Under the pieces are notes generated by a model. It did not search any database and was not told where the DNA came from. It was given only the letters and a program-made list of their open reading frames with translations. A DNA stretch of 64,000 nucleotides from Callipepla californica brunnescens (lineage: Eukaryota > Chordata > Aves > Galliformes > Odontophoridae), in contig JALIRH010000002.1 of the NCBI GenBank assembly GCA_023055505.1, forward strand, positions 19,860,937-19,924,936, written 5' to 3'. A program made the translations under genes and the position numbers. Positions 1 to 12,794 of this stretch are shown here, piece by piece (the first letter of the stretch is position 1; every line of letters starts with the position of its first letter).

Positions 1-1511
1 GTAGAGAGAACTAAGATCTAGGATTAGAAAAGAATATAGTTACTGTTGAAAGAAAACTTAGTTAAAATAAATGGGGAAAGATTTGTATGGAAACATAGCA
101 GAATGAATGGAGGAATCATTACAGAATAGAAGAGTAGCAACTGGGTTTGAGCAGTAAAGTCTAGGATAAAAGGCAAGGCAGAAAAAACACACTCAGAAAT
201 GCAGGAGAAATTGTACTGGCAGAAAGGAAAGGAAAGGATAAATCAACATGCTATCAAAGAGCTGTGCAAAAAATTGATTAATGAAAAAGGATTGCTATTC
301 ATCATGCAGCAAAATTAGATTATTAAAAACTCCATATAGAGTGAATGGGTTATCACAGGAAAAGATGATGAAATAAGAGGTGAAAGTAGAGGAATAAACA
401 TCTGAATTACTGAAAACAAAAATAAGGCCAGATGTGAAGATCAGCAAGTCCTAGTAATCGTGCTAAAAACTAGCTCAGCAGTATTCTTCCAGTGTTTTTC
501 CTTTTCTCTTTTGAGAACATGTACTTCTTATAAAAATTCCTAATTGTCTTATTATGCTTATAATTAAATGGCGTAGCGTAGTCCTCCCTTTATTTTTTTT
601 TAACTTAGTTATTTATATTTGCCTTCCTGTTTCATATTTTACTGGTAGAAATATATTCCATTTCACTCTGTGTAGAGTTCTGCTATGCGGAGTATAGTCT
701 GTGAGGAGACAGCTATGTAGGACTACTAAAACCTTTCCTATGTTTTATTTATTCCTCTGTTTATTAATGAACTTATTTCGAAATCCCACAAATGAAAACA
801 AATCCAAATCATTTAGGGTTGTAGATGTAATTTTTTTTAATTTATTTTCATGAAAAGGATAATAGAATGGGGCTTTGCACTGGTCTTGATCTGCTTCATA
901 AAGCTCTTGCAGCTGTGTAGCTGATGACAAAAATCCTGCAGGGTTTCCACGCCATAAAGATGGGTGCTTTACAGCCATCTGGAAAGTGTGATCCTATAAT
1001 ATGCTAAGAATCACAAACTGGCAACAAGTTTGATTAAGCAGCATTTAGACACTGTTTGTGTGGTTGTTTTTTGCAAGTTCTTCTAAATTGAAGTCCCACC
1101 TTTCCTGAAACCACTGTATTTTGTTACTTTACTCCAAGAGCATGTGGACTGGGCCTTAAAGTTAAGGGCATTCAGCACCCAGAGGGATGCTTAGCACCTT
1201 GTGTTATTCAGTTTCTATAACAACAAATAGATATCACATGAAGTAACTTCTAATATTATCAGTGTGTGCAGCTCTGAAATGTCTTGAACGTTTCTCCACA
1301 CTGCATCTTGCTGCAAATACATTGTTCTTCTGCTATGAACTTTTATGCCAAAGATCCTCAGGGGACACATGGAGGCTTGCACCATGTACAGATGACTGTA
1401 TTAGCCTCTGTAAACTACAAGAAACTTAGCAAATTGAGTTAATTTTATAGTACAGTAAATCTTACATCTTTAAATTGTTTTAACTTATTTTCTTTCTTTC
1501 TTTCAACTAAG
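1..1511 (+). other. STK3: 3' part of an STK3 intron
   Basis: This is AT-rich non-coding sequence upstream of the penultimate STK3 exon. It ends in a pyrimidine-rich tract (repeated TTTC around 1490-1504) and an AG acceptor at 1510-1511. The short open frames here have no recognisable domains. I see no RNA gene or well-preserved repeat. Confidence 0.8.
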
Positions 1512-1687
1512 GAAATGCTACTTCACCTCAAGTTCAAAGACCCTCTTTCATGGACTACTTTGATAAACAAGATTCTAAGAATAAAAGCCCTGAAAACTGT
1601 AATCAGAACATGCATGAACCTTACCACATATCTAAAAATGTTTTCCCTGATAACTGGAAAGTCCCTCAAGATGGAGATTTCGATTTT
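1512..1687 (+). CDS. STK3: STK3 (MST2) penultimate coding exon, kinase-SARAH linker
   Basis: This exon encodes part of the serine/threonine kinase MST2, the Hippo-pathway kinase that phosphorylates LATS and MOB1. The 176-bp exon starts after an AG acceptor (1510-1511), completes a glycine codon begun in the previous exon, and ends at a codon boundary before a GTAAGT donor (1688-1693). Its translation contains the stretches QRPSFMDYFDKQ and NVFPDNWKVPQDGDFDF. I recognise these as the conserved vertebrate MST2 segment between the kinase domain and the C-terminal SARAH domain. The last codons, DFDF, join directly to LKNLSLEEL in the exon at 50681, which matches the known protein order. The kinase domain lies upstream of the window. 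MST1 (STK4) is less likely because the C-terminal exon carries the MST2-type ILDAMDAKK ending. An ATG at 1550 is internal and is not a start. Confidence 0.96.
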
Positions 1688-4600
1688 GTAAGTACATTTT
1701 TATTGTTTGCTTTGGTACATGCTGTTTATTTTATGTGTGCCAAAATAGTTAATCTTGTTTTATAACTATGTTAATACAAGGAAAATAAGTAATTTTTCAA
1801 GAGTACTGTCCAGTTATCTAATCTTCATGTCTCATGTTGGCTGTGCAATAAGTGTACTTGTGTAACTGGGGACCTTTCTAATGCGTGGTGGTAAATGACC
1901 CAATTATATTTATTCTTCTTTCTAAGTGCAGGTTTTTAGTAAAAAGCGTTTTTGGTTCTACAACTTGAGTTATAAAAACTTTCAAATTTGACCCAGTTCT
2001 GTTAAAAAAGATACTGCTACAGATGCAGAATATTGTCATGTTTTGTGAATGTCTCAGTGAGACAATAAGCATTTGAGCATAGATGGAGACTAAATCCATC
2101 CCCTCTGTGCTAGTTAAGGTTCCTTACTGTTTGGCACAAGCCATGTTATTGATACTATTCCAATAGCATTTATCTTTCTTTACAGAATTATTGTATTTAA
2201 CACCACTCTATCTATTCTAGGACATTTTTTTCCTTCCCCTCCAAAATATTATTAGATTTGGGTGATTTTTTGTTTGGTTGTTCTTTGGTTTTTGTTGTTG
2301 TTTTTTCCCCTACATTACGACTTATAACACAAGCGGAAAGAAAAAAAAGAAAAAGCTTTCTATAAGTACATCTTAATTTTGGAATTCTCTCAAAGTGGTG
2401 TAAGTATCTCCTGCTTTTGAACGTTGGAAATAATTACACCTGTTTTGTTTTGTTTTTTTTTTTACTTTTCTAACTTTTTTTTCTTATATTCTTTAGCACT
2501 GTTAATGAAAGAATTCATTTTATCTGCTGTAACTTAAACATGTTCTTCACTGCAGTGCAGTAGCTAACTATCATCACATGGCACCTTTTTGAAAGTACAC
2601 TTGGGGTTTGGAGAAAAACATTGTGTTTAATTTTAGGTGACAGCTGTAGGTGTGGGATTTTTTTTCCAGTTTTCACATACTGCATTTCTACATAAAGCTG
2701 ACTCTTAAATTTTAAGCTACTGGAGTAAAGCCAGTTAAACAGCACAGTACAAGCTGTTGCTGCCAGAGAGTTTTGATTGAGTTAGATTTTAGTTTGGGTG
2801 GGCTTTTTAGGCTTTTCTTTTCTTTTAACCATAGAATGTAATATTCATCATCCTGATAATTGAACAAAATAATTACTTGCATTAGTCACTGGAAAGTGAC
2901 TGACTAAAATTGCCCATAGAACAATTGAAAATTTATTCTGTCTTTTCCATCGCTCACTCAGAAATGCGAGTAAAAATGATTTTTTGTAGATGCTAAAGAT
3001 CCTGATTTTGTAAGAGTTTATTCATGAATAATTTGCACATGAGTAATCCTATGGAGCTCGTTGATACTGTTTGTACATGCAGGTTTTCTTGTAATAAGTT
3101 TGTCCTAGAACCAAGCCCCAAGGAGGTCTCCTTTTCAGAAGTATGCGTGCTGCATGTGGTAGACAAACCTTGCTGATGGTTGTGGCATGACTGGCACATG
3201 AAAGGCCTCAGAAGCTGCACCATGTGTGGTTCGTCCTTGACTCTCTGAAAAGGCAGGCAGTGCTGAAAGGCTTGTTGCTTCAAAATTATTCTGATATTGG
3301 AACAAATAGGGTTTAAATGAGTGTAAAACTGTTTGCATGGGCAGCATATGTACTCGGTCTTGGAGGGATTTTGTTTTAAGCAAAACAAAAGCCAAATAAT
3401 TCCATAGGTGTATCAGCCTAAGAAAGAGTTCAGGAAGACTTGTCAAGAATGGATGTCCTGCTCCAGAGCAGCCCAGTAGTGAATATGTTTCTCTGAAGCA
3501 CCAGTTGATGTCACACAGCACACTGGTTCTAACAGCCTGCTGGTTTGAACCGTAGGCAATTATTATTTATTCATTAGTTCTAGAAGGACTTCTATTTATC
3601 TTTTAGACAGTGAATGGCATTATTGATGAGTGGCCTACAAGAGACTTTCTGAAAAGCTAAATCAGTGGGCAGCATGCATAATATATTGTCCACTTTTTGT
3701 GAGATGAACATGAATGTTTACTGTTGCTGACATAAAGCCTCTAAATGATTCATGAAACAGATAAATAATGGAAACTTTTCCTCGTAAATAATTCTGTTTT
3801 GGTTGGAATTAGCCATAATGGGATCTAGAAAGGAATCTTGACAATAAATGCTGGCAGTCATCATTTTATTTAAAGGGAGGATTAATACACTAGAATGATG
3901 GTATAAATGAAAAAATTTAGCTTAATGCTAATATACTTTCCTGCAGTTCTGTCTTCCTATGAGGAAGGGGTAGTGATCTCTGTAAGCTGGAGATCATCAA
4001 ACTTGTTTGCTGAGTGATACCATTACTCTGTGAAAGCTTTCTTAACTGTGTGGCCATCCCACACATATACGCCACACATAGCATGCCACTGCTTGAACTA
4101 ATATGGCTTTACCTGTGAGCTCTGGCAGACTGACAGTGCTGTGCTGAACACAGTTATTCAAGTCTGTTGCTTGGAAAGACTTGAAATTTAATTAGCATGA
4201 GGGTCTCCTATGGCATAAAATATAGAAGGAAAAACACCATTGAAAAACTGGTGGGAGACTTGAGGGAACATGAAGAAGGAATAATACTTATCCCTGCAAA
4301 TAATCAGTTTACTTGTTTCTGTATATGAGACCTGAGGAGATTATTCTTCAGCCCAGAAGATATATCTGCATTAGTTTTCAATTATATTTTATCCTATTAC
4401 TGATGTGTTCTACTGTTTGATAAAATAATAAAGAGTTATTTAATTTTTATTAAATAGACAAGTAATGCAGATATAATGGCCTTACAGACTTGCTAACATT
4501 TTTAGATGATGTAAATAAATTATGCAGGAAATTATAAGTTGGATAGATGAATGTGTAAAATAATGCAAAATTAACTTAGCACTAAGTCTGGTTAGAAAGT

Positions 4601-7600
4601 GTTTGTGTGGGCATAGTTTTCTGTCCTCATGTAAATGTTTTAAAATCTACTTGCCAATGAAAATAGAAGATTTGTCCAAGAAAATAAGATGCTCTGGTCA
4701 CCAATCTGAGTTTTAAAAAAAGGAAATGTCAGCAATGTTTTTACATTCTGGAAGTATGTAGTTGGGATTTGGTTGTGTGTGGTGTTTTTTTTTGTTTGTT
4801 TGTTTTTGTTTTGAAGTCCATCTGTTTAGAAAGTCAAAGGCTGCTCGTATTCCTCTTTCACAAATTCCATATTCTCCTTCTCTCTCCTGTTGAGTGTTGG
4901 TCCTGCTGGCCTTCTCTTGACTGATCTATGCTGGTTATGGATGTCATGTTCTATGTATTGATGAGGAAAAAGTTTTCACTGCAGATCTTCAATATTAGCA
5001 TTATATTGAATTAAATATATTATAATTAACTTGTAATGAGATTTAATTTTGATCATGAATAGTGACCTATATATGTATGTGGGTGGAATATATATATTGG
5101 AATAGTATGTATGGTTTATATATATATCGATAGTGGAAAATTATGCTATTCCAAATATGCCTAATCTATGTGCTTCAAGGCTAAGACACTGTTTTCTATA
5201 AATAAGATGTGGGTGTTTTTTTGTTTTTTATTTGATTGCTTTTTTGTTTGTTTCTTTCTTTCTTTTGTTGTTGTTTTCTATATTTTTTTCTTGCTCTTAA
5301 AAAAAAAAGATAAATATATATATTCTTCATTACTTATCTTTTCTGTGACTAGGAATTTTTATAGGTTTTATGTATTTATTTTAATTTTAGCTTTAATTTA
5401 TTCTATTACCTATTTTTGTTACATCATGGTAAATTCAGAAACCTCAAAATATAGGTCTTCTACATCAGCAACTCTCCATTAAATGTGTTTCTGGTGAAAT
5501 GCTTGTGAACATTTTGTTCAGTTTGGCATTTAAGAAAGGAATGTTCAAGCTCTGAATATAAATGTTACAAAAAGAAACCAGTGTTTGTTCAAACGTCAGC
5601 TTTTGCTAAATTTCAGTATACTTCACACTCTCAAAGACCATTGTGGCTATTCTTTCTCAGTGATTATTTCTGAACATAGGCAATCATTTTATGGTTCCCT
5701 GTTTTTAAAGCATTCAGCAAATGATGAAATTAAGTATTTTCATCTCTGAATTTGCTCAGTTTTATTTGGGGTTAAGTGATGTTTTATTCCCAGTGAACCT
5801 TGATGTCAACAAGAAACTGCTCGTTGTGAGAAGTGGAATCCTGTTATTGAATAAGTAATAATGTTATTTATGGCAGTGTTAACAGTATATGATATAAACA
5901 GCTTCTCATAATGAAGCTCAACTACTGAATGGGCCAACTTTTGGTCTTTCTGCCTCACATTTCACAAGGCAGCTGTTTGGAATGAAGTATCAAATTAGAC
6001 TGAATGATGTGGTGCTTGTTTTGGCCACATGAGTGACCAGTCCTTTTAAGAACTGTTGTTTTTTTAATAGATGTTAGGCATTTGGTTGAGCCTGTTTCTA
6101 TTATGATAGCTTTTTTTTCTTTGTATGAGGTAGTTTTCCATCAACTGTGTTCATTCTGGAGAAAAGTGTGTGTGAAATGAGGAGTATAACTAAAGGTGTC
6201 ATTGAAGCAGATTGCTCAGATTTATCCTTTTGCTTTATACAGTTTTTGTGGTGTTTTATATATATAGCTTTTGTCAGAGTGTTTTTTTTTAATGAGCATT
6301 ATATAAGATAGTTTTCACAACAAGTATGGTGAACTTTTAATAAGGAAATCTTGCTTGAAACTTAGTATGGGGAATAACAGCTATGCGTTAGCTTGCAAGA
6401 ATAGTTTGCTAGGTTTACATATTGTGAATTAACCCGTTTCTTAGATTTGCATTGTATCATCATATCATGACATTTTATGTCTCATTTAAATAGACAAATG
6501 CTTCCAAAAACCTCCTGCCCTTTTGTAAAGTTACTGGCATGGGACCCAATGCTAACGAAGGATTTACATGAACTACAATTAAGTGATATCTATCTGATAA
6601 TAACTTGTGAGTTAAAGCTACTCAGAATGAGGTGCTCAAGTTCACTTGCACTGATTCAATCTATTATTTCATTTTAAATTGAAAATAATTTACTTGTTTT
6701 AAAATGTTGATGATAAATGGTAAAAGGCAAATCTGTTTATTATAGCAGTGATAGGGTAATGATTTCTGTCTGTAGTAGTATTATTTCCAAACAAGAATGG
6801 TATCCAGATTGTTAAATATTAAACAGTGAACATGTAGATCATGTTTTGCAGTAACTACAGTATCATGTTTAAGAAGATGCATTTTGGGTGACTTAAAGAT
6901 TCTGGAATAAGAACAAAAATTTTAAAAGCCATCTGTTACCCTAGGCAGAATATTTCCTTGGGTTTCAACCAGATCAAATACATTAGAATATAATCATGGT
7001 GAAATAATAATATTGCTCATAAGGAGTACTTATCATTTGGAAATGTATGATGTGACAATTGATTCACAAGAATGAAATACCATAATATGACTGAAGACCA
7101 TAAAGAATTTAATAAAAACTTCATTTATAAAGCTAGATGGAGTTCACTTCATTGGAATTGCCTCTTTGGCCAAAACCTTAGCTGTTTTAGACTGATTTTA
7201 TTTAAGCAGAAGATGAACTAATTTGATATAGTCTTCATTCTTGATAATGGATTGAATTTATTTCCTCTAATTTCAACCCTTTCAAATCCTCCTCTGAGTC
7301 AAAAGAAAAATTTAAATGAAGTATTAATGTATATTCATTTTGCTTTGTTTTCAATTAGTTGCGTGAATATCATGAAGCATATTCAGATGCTGACAGGAAG
7401 AACATAGAACACAGAGAGCTGTGTGCATTTTCTTTACTGAGGAAATTAGAAACTTAGGTGTCTGTGTTTACTGTGACTGTATCTGATGAGATAAACAGAT
7501 AGCTATTTGTGAGGTCACATAGTTAATAAAAGTATTATTGATGTTGGCAGTTAGTCTTTTTCATTTAGTCTTCATTTCAGTTCAGAGGCAACTAACAGAC

Positions 7601-9708
7601 AAGAGACTGTATAATAAATGTAATGGAGGTAATGTGATTTATCTTCATTGTTTCATGAGGAGAGTGTGAACCTCAGCAGAGATTGATTTCCTGAACCTCT
7701 TAGAACAGAATGCCAGTACAGACACTTCTTGTGAGTGAGCTGTCATTAAAAAAAAATAAAAGATGTGGGTTATAATTCAGTGGGAGAGCTGTCAGTATTA
7801 GGAATCCAGTGTGGATAGTTTGTATGCTATCCGTGGTTTGTTAGGTTGTATCGTGCAGCTCTGCAGGCATTCAGTATGGGAGGTTGTGCCATTCTGACGT
7901 GTAAACTAAAAATATATTGTTTTATTTTTTCCCTTAGGCAAAGAGAGCAGACCATCCTATTAAACTTATGTGGTTTTTTTTAACTCTGCAAGTCAAACAC
8001 TGGCTGATTTCGTTAAATCCTGTTTGGATAGTCTAACCACAAAAAGGGAATTATTTCTACAAGAGAATAAGAGACTTTACTACATGGGCAAAGTGTTTAT
8101 CCAACTCATACTGAATTTAGGAGCCTTTCTCTTTGAGTACGTCCCTTTCCCTGTTATTGTAGAATAATTGCGAACCAAGCCTAAGAGTTTGGTGTTACAC
8201 ACAAATGAATCATTTAGTTAGTAAACAGAATCCACTCTTTGTGTATGTCTTAGATTGTAGGATTATTTTAAAGCTGTTACTCTGATCACTAAATTATTCG
8301 TGACAAAGTGCTAGCACCATACTTCTGCAGTTTTGGAAGGTGAATCTTGCTATATGACAAAGATCATATGAATTTTGTATCCTAAAGGGCACTCTTCTGA
8401 TCAAAAAGCTTTTTTGCATTCTCGTATGTGAATAACAAAATGATGTATTTTTACTTACCATTCATACACCTTCTGAGAATAAGACAAGAATTGAAAGGCT
8501 TAAATTGCAGCAAAATATTCCAAGTTGGACAAGAAGAATGTCTAACAGAATAGGAAAGTACTACAGCAGTTTGCCTTGTTGCAGAAGTTGCTGCTGTTGT
8601 GAGTGTTAAAGACCTGGTTAGGTAAGTGTGTCAGGAGCAGACTTGGTGGAATCTGCTTGGAGCAGAGGACTGTTGTAGGTGACCTTGTCCTGTAATGTCT
8701 CCAGTGGCCTTAAATCCTAAGAGGCTTTAAGCTACTGCTGGTGGCTGAACTTTATAATCATAGAAGAGTTTGAGAACACACAGGTCATTACAAACTCATG
8801 CTCTCAAAAATAGTGACATACCTAATTTGTTTATTAGAAGTCTCAGTATTTTGGAGGATCTAGACCTTGGGTAACCTTGACAATCTTCACAATTAGCAGT
8901 CAAATAGCATTTCCAAACATGAGTCTGCCTCTGGAAAATTTCAGCCAAGATTCAGTGAACCATGTTTTCTCAGCTGAAAGTTTAAAGCATCTCTGTTATC
9001 CTTGTATTTGTATCATGTCTAATAGTTTCAGTGTGCAATGTAATTTTTCTTCTTTTTTTTTTAATTTAGAAAACAGCTGCTACTGAGAAGACACTTCAAA
9101 ATTTATTTTTCAACCAATTTTGTAGTTCTTGGTATAGAGTTAAGAATGAAACTGCTTCACTCAAAAGAGTCTAAACTTAAGAACCTGAAGAGATCTAAAA
9201 ACCATTTTTTTTCTCATTAGCATGAAGGGAGTCTGAAATGTAGCCCTAGTGCATGTATCTAGTTATTCAGTGTGCCTGTAATTCATGTGTAGTTTGAAGA
9301 GAACAAATGAAAGAAATGAAAGGAACTGATGAGCTGGAGCAGCATGTCTGGTTTCAAGTAACATCTTGTTCCCTCAATGACTAGCTGTCTGTACGTACCC
9401 ACCTCTTAGGGATCCTTGGGCAGCAAAGAAAGGCTGAACAAGCTCTAGAGGATTTGTTTTTTGAGCATCAAAATCGTTTAGTTTCAAGTCTCTGTATTCC
9501 ATTTTGTTGGTGGTTGTTTTGTTTGTTTATTTTTAACGCAGGGAGATATTTGTCCAAATTGTTTCCGTGTTGCATAATTCACTCTCAGTGACAGGACGGT
9601 GTCACCTCTGTGTGTAACGTCTGATCCCCAGTCTGAATGCTGACACATAGAGGTGTGTGTACCACTTTGTGAGCTTCAGCAGAATTCTTCAAAATCTCCA
9701 TTAAAGCA
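1688..9708. other. Intronic sequence without recognised features
   Basis: This is AT-rich sequence with short homopolymer and TA-rich stretches, for example loose TATATA runs between about 5067 and 5130 and T-rich tracts near 2270-2310, 4785-4815 and 5215-5300. Open frames are short, lack domain motifs and several lack an ATG. No LINE or LTR boundary could be identified. Confidence 0.6.
9704..9708. repeat. Target-site duplication AAGCA, left copy
   Basis: AAGCA immediately precedes the solo LTR at 9709-10257 and recurs immediately after it at 10258-10262. This fits a 5-bp retroviral integrase duplication. Confidence 0.85.
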
Positions 9709-10257
9709 TGTCAGCAGTTTACAGGCTGGTTCTGCCTAGTTCCATGACAAATTGGGGGGGACCCACAGACCCCCGCACCCCCGCCCCGGAAATTGAAAAG
9801 AGGAAAAGGCAGGGAGATGGGCCTAAAAAAAAAACAGCAGCAGCAATCTGAGGAGGAAAGCTAATTTGTTAAATAAGATATCAGAATGCAAGATAACACA
9901 ATATAATACAATATAATTAGAATTGAAGCTAATAAATCCAGTAAAATGAGAGAGTGTCCCAAAACCGAAGGCCTTACTTTCAACACTGAAGACAAGACAG
10001 CTAGGGAGCTCATATGCTGCTGGGATGGGAGGCACCTCATGAGTTGCCAACAATTTTTATCTTTCCCTCTGAATGGAAAACAGAAAAATGCAAAGTAACA
10101 CAAAGTCCTCTTGGGTACGTAGTTCTTCTCTTCTGAGACAGGTATACCCAGGACTATTGTTGATCGACGGAACTGGAGCATTAACTCTTTAACTCCCAGT
10201 ACACTACATGATGTTATGATATGGGATACCAAAGCAAAAAATCATAAAACCATTACA
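9709..10257 (-). mobile_element. Solo LTR, same family as the provirus at 39372, antisense to STK3
   Basis: Read on the minus strand, this 549-bp unit starts TGTAATGG, continues TTTTATGATTTTTTG, and ends CTGCTGACA. It aligns along its length with the provirus LTR. Shared blocks include the CAGAAGAGAAG segment, GAGGACTTTG, CAGAGGGAAAGATAAAA, GTAAGGCCTTCGG, the TTATATTGTATTATATT block, TAGCTTTCCTCCTCAGAT and GGCCCATCTCCCT. It is clearly diverged and has its own indels. AAGCA flanks both ends, and no internal retroviral sequence adjoins it. It is therefore a solo LTR left by LTR-LTR recombination. The TATA-like GATAAAAA motif is kept. Confidence 0.93.
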
Positions 10258-11106
10258 AAGCATCATGCAAATTTCCTGATCTTTGGTATGTTGATTAATT
10301 ATCACTTGTATAGCATCTGTGTAAAGATCTTTATTTTATGTACATTAATATTTGTATTGTCAGTAGGAGTTGTACAGGCGCAACAGTAATAAGAAAATTT
10401 AATTACATACTGTAAGTGAGATGTACAAGGATAAAACTTTGTTCTAGGAAAGCTCCAAGGTTAGAATAACGTCGTTTATAGTTCTGAAAAAGCTGCTTGA
10501 TGCTGAGAACTCTGAGAGTTTTAGTGTGCAATAGTGAGAAATAAAACAAGCTAGCTTAAACCAATTAAAAGAGTTTAACTTTTTTTTTACTTACATTGCA
10601 ACAAGCTAAATCAGGGACAAGGTTAGGGCTTTAGTAGCTGTGAAATAGGAATTTTGCATGCCATGCAACCTTGACTGCATGATATGGTTTCAGCATCCTG
10701 TAGTGCTTGTAGATATGAATTCAAACTTTTTATAAACACATTTGATTATTTTTTTCCCTCATGGTGTCACTACAGACCAATATATTTAATTGTTCTTATA
10801 TTTGGATGTTCTTTTTTCTAGTAATGATGGGAGAAAAAATGTTCTTTTGGGACACCTACAGACCAGACTTTCCCTTCACGTCACAAAGTTATCTTAGGTC
10901 CAAAACTTCCTACTACTAAAAATGAGATAGCCCCAAATGAATCTCTCTTTTCTTTTTGTTGTATTCTCTTTGAAGATTGTGCTTTTTGACACAGGGAATT
11001 ACTTTAAGTCCTGGAAGAGAAGAGGAGGCTATCTTGGAGCTCTTTGAGCATCAGTCCCACTTAGGAAGTACTTATATTATTTTCAAAGCAGTTCTTCATG
11101 TGCTTC
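10258..11106. other. Spacer between two oppositely oriented solo LTRs
   Basis: These 849 bp of intronic sequence include the right AAGCA duplication (10258-10262) and, at the far end, the GCTTC duplication (11102-11106) of the next LTR. No coding or repeat signature was recognised in between. Confidence 0.7.
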
Positions 11107-11660
11107 TGTCATGTTTTATGATTTTTTAATTGATTTTCCACATCATAACATCACATAGTGCATTGGGAGTTAAAGGGTTAATGTTCCAGCTCTGTGGATC
11201 ATTGGTAGCTCCAGGTACATCTGTCTCAGAAGAGAAGATCTATATACCCCAGAGGACTTTGCATTGCTTTGCATTTTTCCATTTTCTGCTCAGAGGGAAA
11301 GATAAAAACTGTTCACATGTCATGAGGCACACTCTCTTTCCTTTGGGATCAACCCAGCAGTGGGTGCTCGCTGCCGCCTTGCCTTCAGCATTTAGTGTAA
11401 GGCCTTTGGTTTATTGGACACTCTCTCTTGCTCATTTTATTTGATTTATTAGCTTCAATTCCAATTATATTGTATTATATTGTATTATTTTGCATTCTGA
11501 TATCTTATTTAGTAAATTAGCTTTCCTCCTCAGATTCTTGCTGCTGTTTTGCTTATAGGCCCATCTCCCTTTATATTTTTCCCTTTCCTGGATTGTGGGT
11601 TCATGGGTCCCCCTGCAGTTGTCACAGAACCGGGCTGAACCAGCCCGTAAACCATTGACA
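11107..11660 (+). mobile_element. Solo LTR, same family as the provirus, sense to STK3
   Basis: This 554-bp unit starts TGTCATG, followed by TTTTATGATTTTTT, and ends ACCATTGACA. It aligns with the provirus LTR (39372-39945) through its whole length with scattered substitutions and small indels. Its GATAAAAAC TATA-like motif is preserved. GCTTC occurs directly before (11102-11106) and directly after (11661-11665), a perfect 5-bp target duplication. No internal sequence is present, so it is a solo LTR. By inspection it is older than the provirus. Confidence 0.94.
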
Positions 11661-12055
11661 GCTTCTAAAGCAAACTTTTTTTTATTCCAGTATGGAAAGG
11701 AAAATTCCTGGAAAGTAATAGTCAAAATAGGCACTGATAGAGGGAAGAAAATTACAGTATTGGGTTTATGTTGAAATTATTTCCATCAAAATTATTTGGG
11801 ACAAAGCAGAGCAGAAAGTCTCAACACTGAAGACTGTTATGCAGTAGGTTTGGGCTCATACTGAGGAAGTTATATAAATTTTTAGTCAAAATATAATTTG
11901 TTGTATATGAAGTGCAAAGCTTCATGTTAGGAATGGAATGTAGGGCTGTCATCTCCCAAGTTGTTGCAGTGTCAGTTGGTTTAATAACTACACATAATTA
12001 CTTTTAGTAGAAATTGTTACTTAATGTGTGCCATTAGTTACGTGCACATGTACAT
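11661..12055. other. Intronic sequence, nothing recognised
   Basis: Apart from the right-hand GCTTC duplication at 11661-11665, this stretch is plain AT-rich intron. Confidence 0.6.
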
Positions 12056-12222
12056 AGATTCATAGAATGACCTGGGTTGAAAAGGACCACAAAGATCATC
12101 TACTTTCAACCCCCTTGCCATGGGCAGGGCTACCAACCACTAGAGCAGGCTGCCCAGAGCCACACCCAGCCTTGCCTTGAATGCCTCCAGGGATGGGGCA
12201 TCCACAACCTCTCTGGGCAACC
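12056..12222 (-). mobile_element. CR1 LINE 3'-terminal fragment
   Basis: The + strand begins AGATTCATAGAATGACCTGG and continues through phrases typical of the reverse complement of avian CR1 3' ends: ATCATCTACTTTCAACCCCC, GCCATGGGCAGGG, AGAGCAGGCTGCCCAGAG, CATCCACAACCTCTCTGG. The element therefore lies on the minus strand with its ATTCTATGA-type 3' tail at 12056. Only about 170 bp of untranslated 3' region remain. The larger CR1 piece at 12795-13765 has the same strand and is collinear, so the two may be parts of one interrupted insertion. Confidence 0.93.
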
Positions 12223-12794
12223 ACCAAAAGATAAGAGATATCCAGATACCACTAATAGTGATGGAATTGTGGGAGCTCCATAATGGTTGTGATGTGTATG
12301 TGTAAAGTGAGATGGAGTTTTTAGTTTGCTTTTGCAACATTACAGATTTCACTGCTATTTCTGTCTTTCTGAAGAGTTTCCATTAACTAGTAGGATATAC
12401 CACTGTGAGTCAAGATAAAGAGATGGGTGTAAATAAGCCTGTATTCAGGCATATTCAATTAATAATAAAAAAAAAGACATTAAATTTAAAACATAGAGCT
12501 AACGTTGCTTCCTTGGAATTTTAACTGTGACTAATTATGTATTGAGATGTGAACACCTGTGTGCTACCCACGAGGAGTGCAACTGCAGGGAAACAGGAGA
12601 AAGAGGTGGAAGCATGTTCATCACAATGCAAAGTACAATGTACCTGTGTAATCTGGCATATGCTCTGCTGTTTCATTTGCTGTTTCATGAGCCAGCTGAC
12701 TTCCTTTTCATGGGTTTCAAGAAGCTCTGATTTACTGAGGTTGTTTTTTCCTATGTCAGGTGATCTGACAAAGTTTGGGTACCCATCCTCTTGA
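12223..12794. other. Gap between two collinear CR1 pieces
   Basis: These 572 bp separate the CR1 3' end from the CR1 RT-encoding segment. I see no clear CR1 similarity here, although a full element would have 3' sequence at this place. It may be a later insertion, a replaced segment, or ordinary intron between two independent fragments. Confidence 0.45.
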
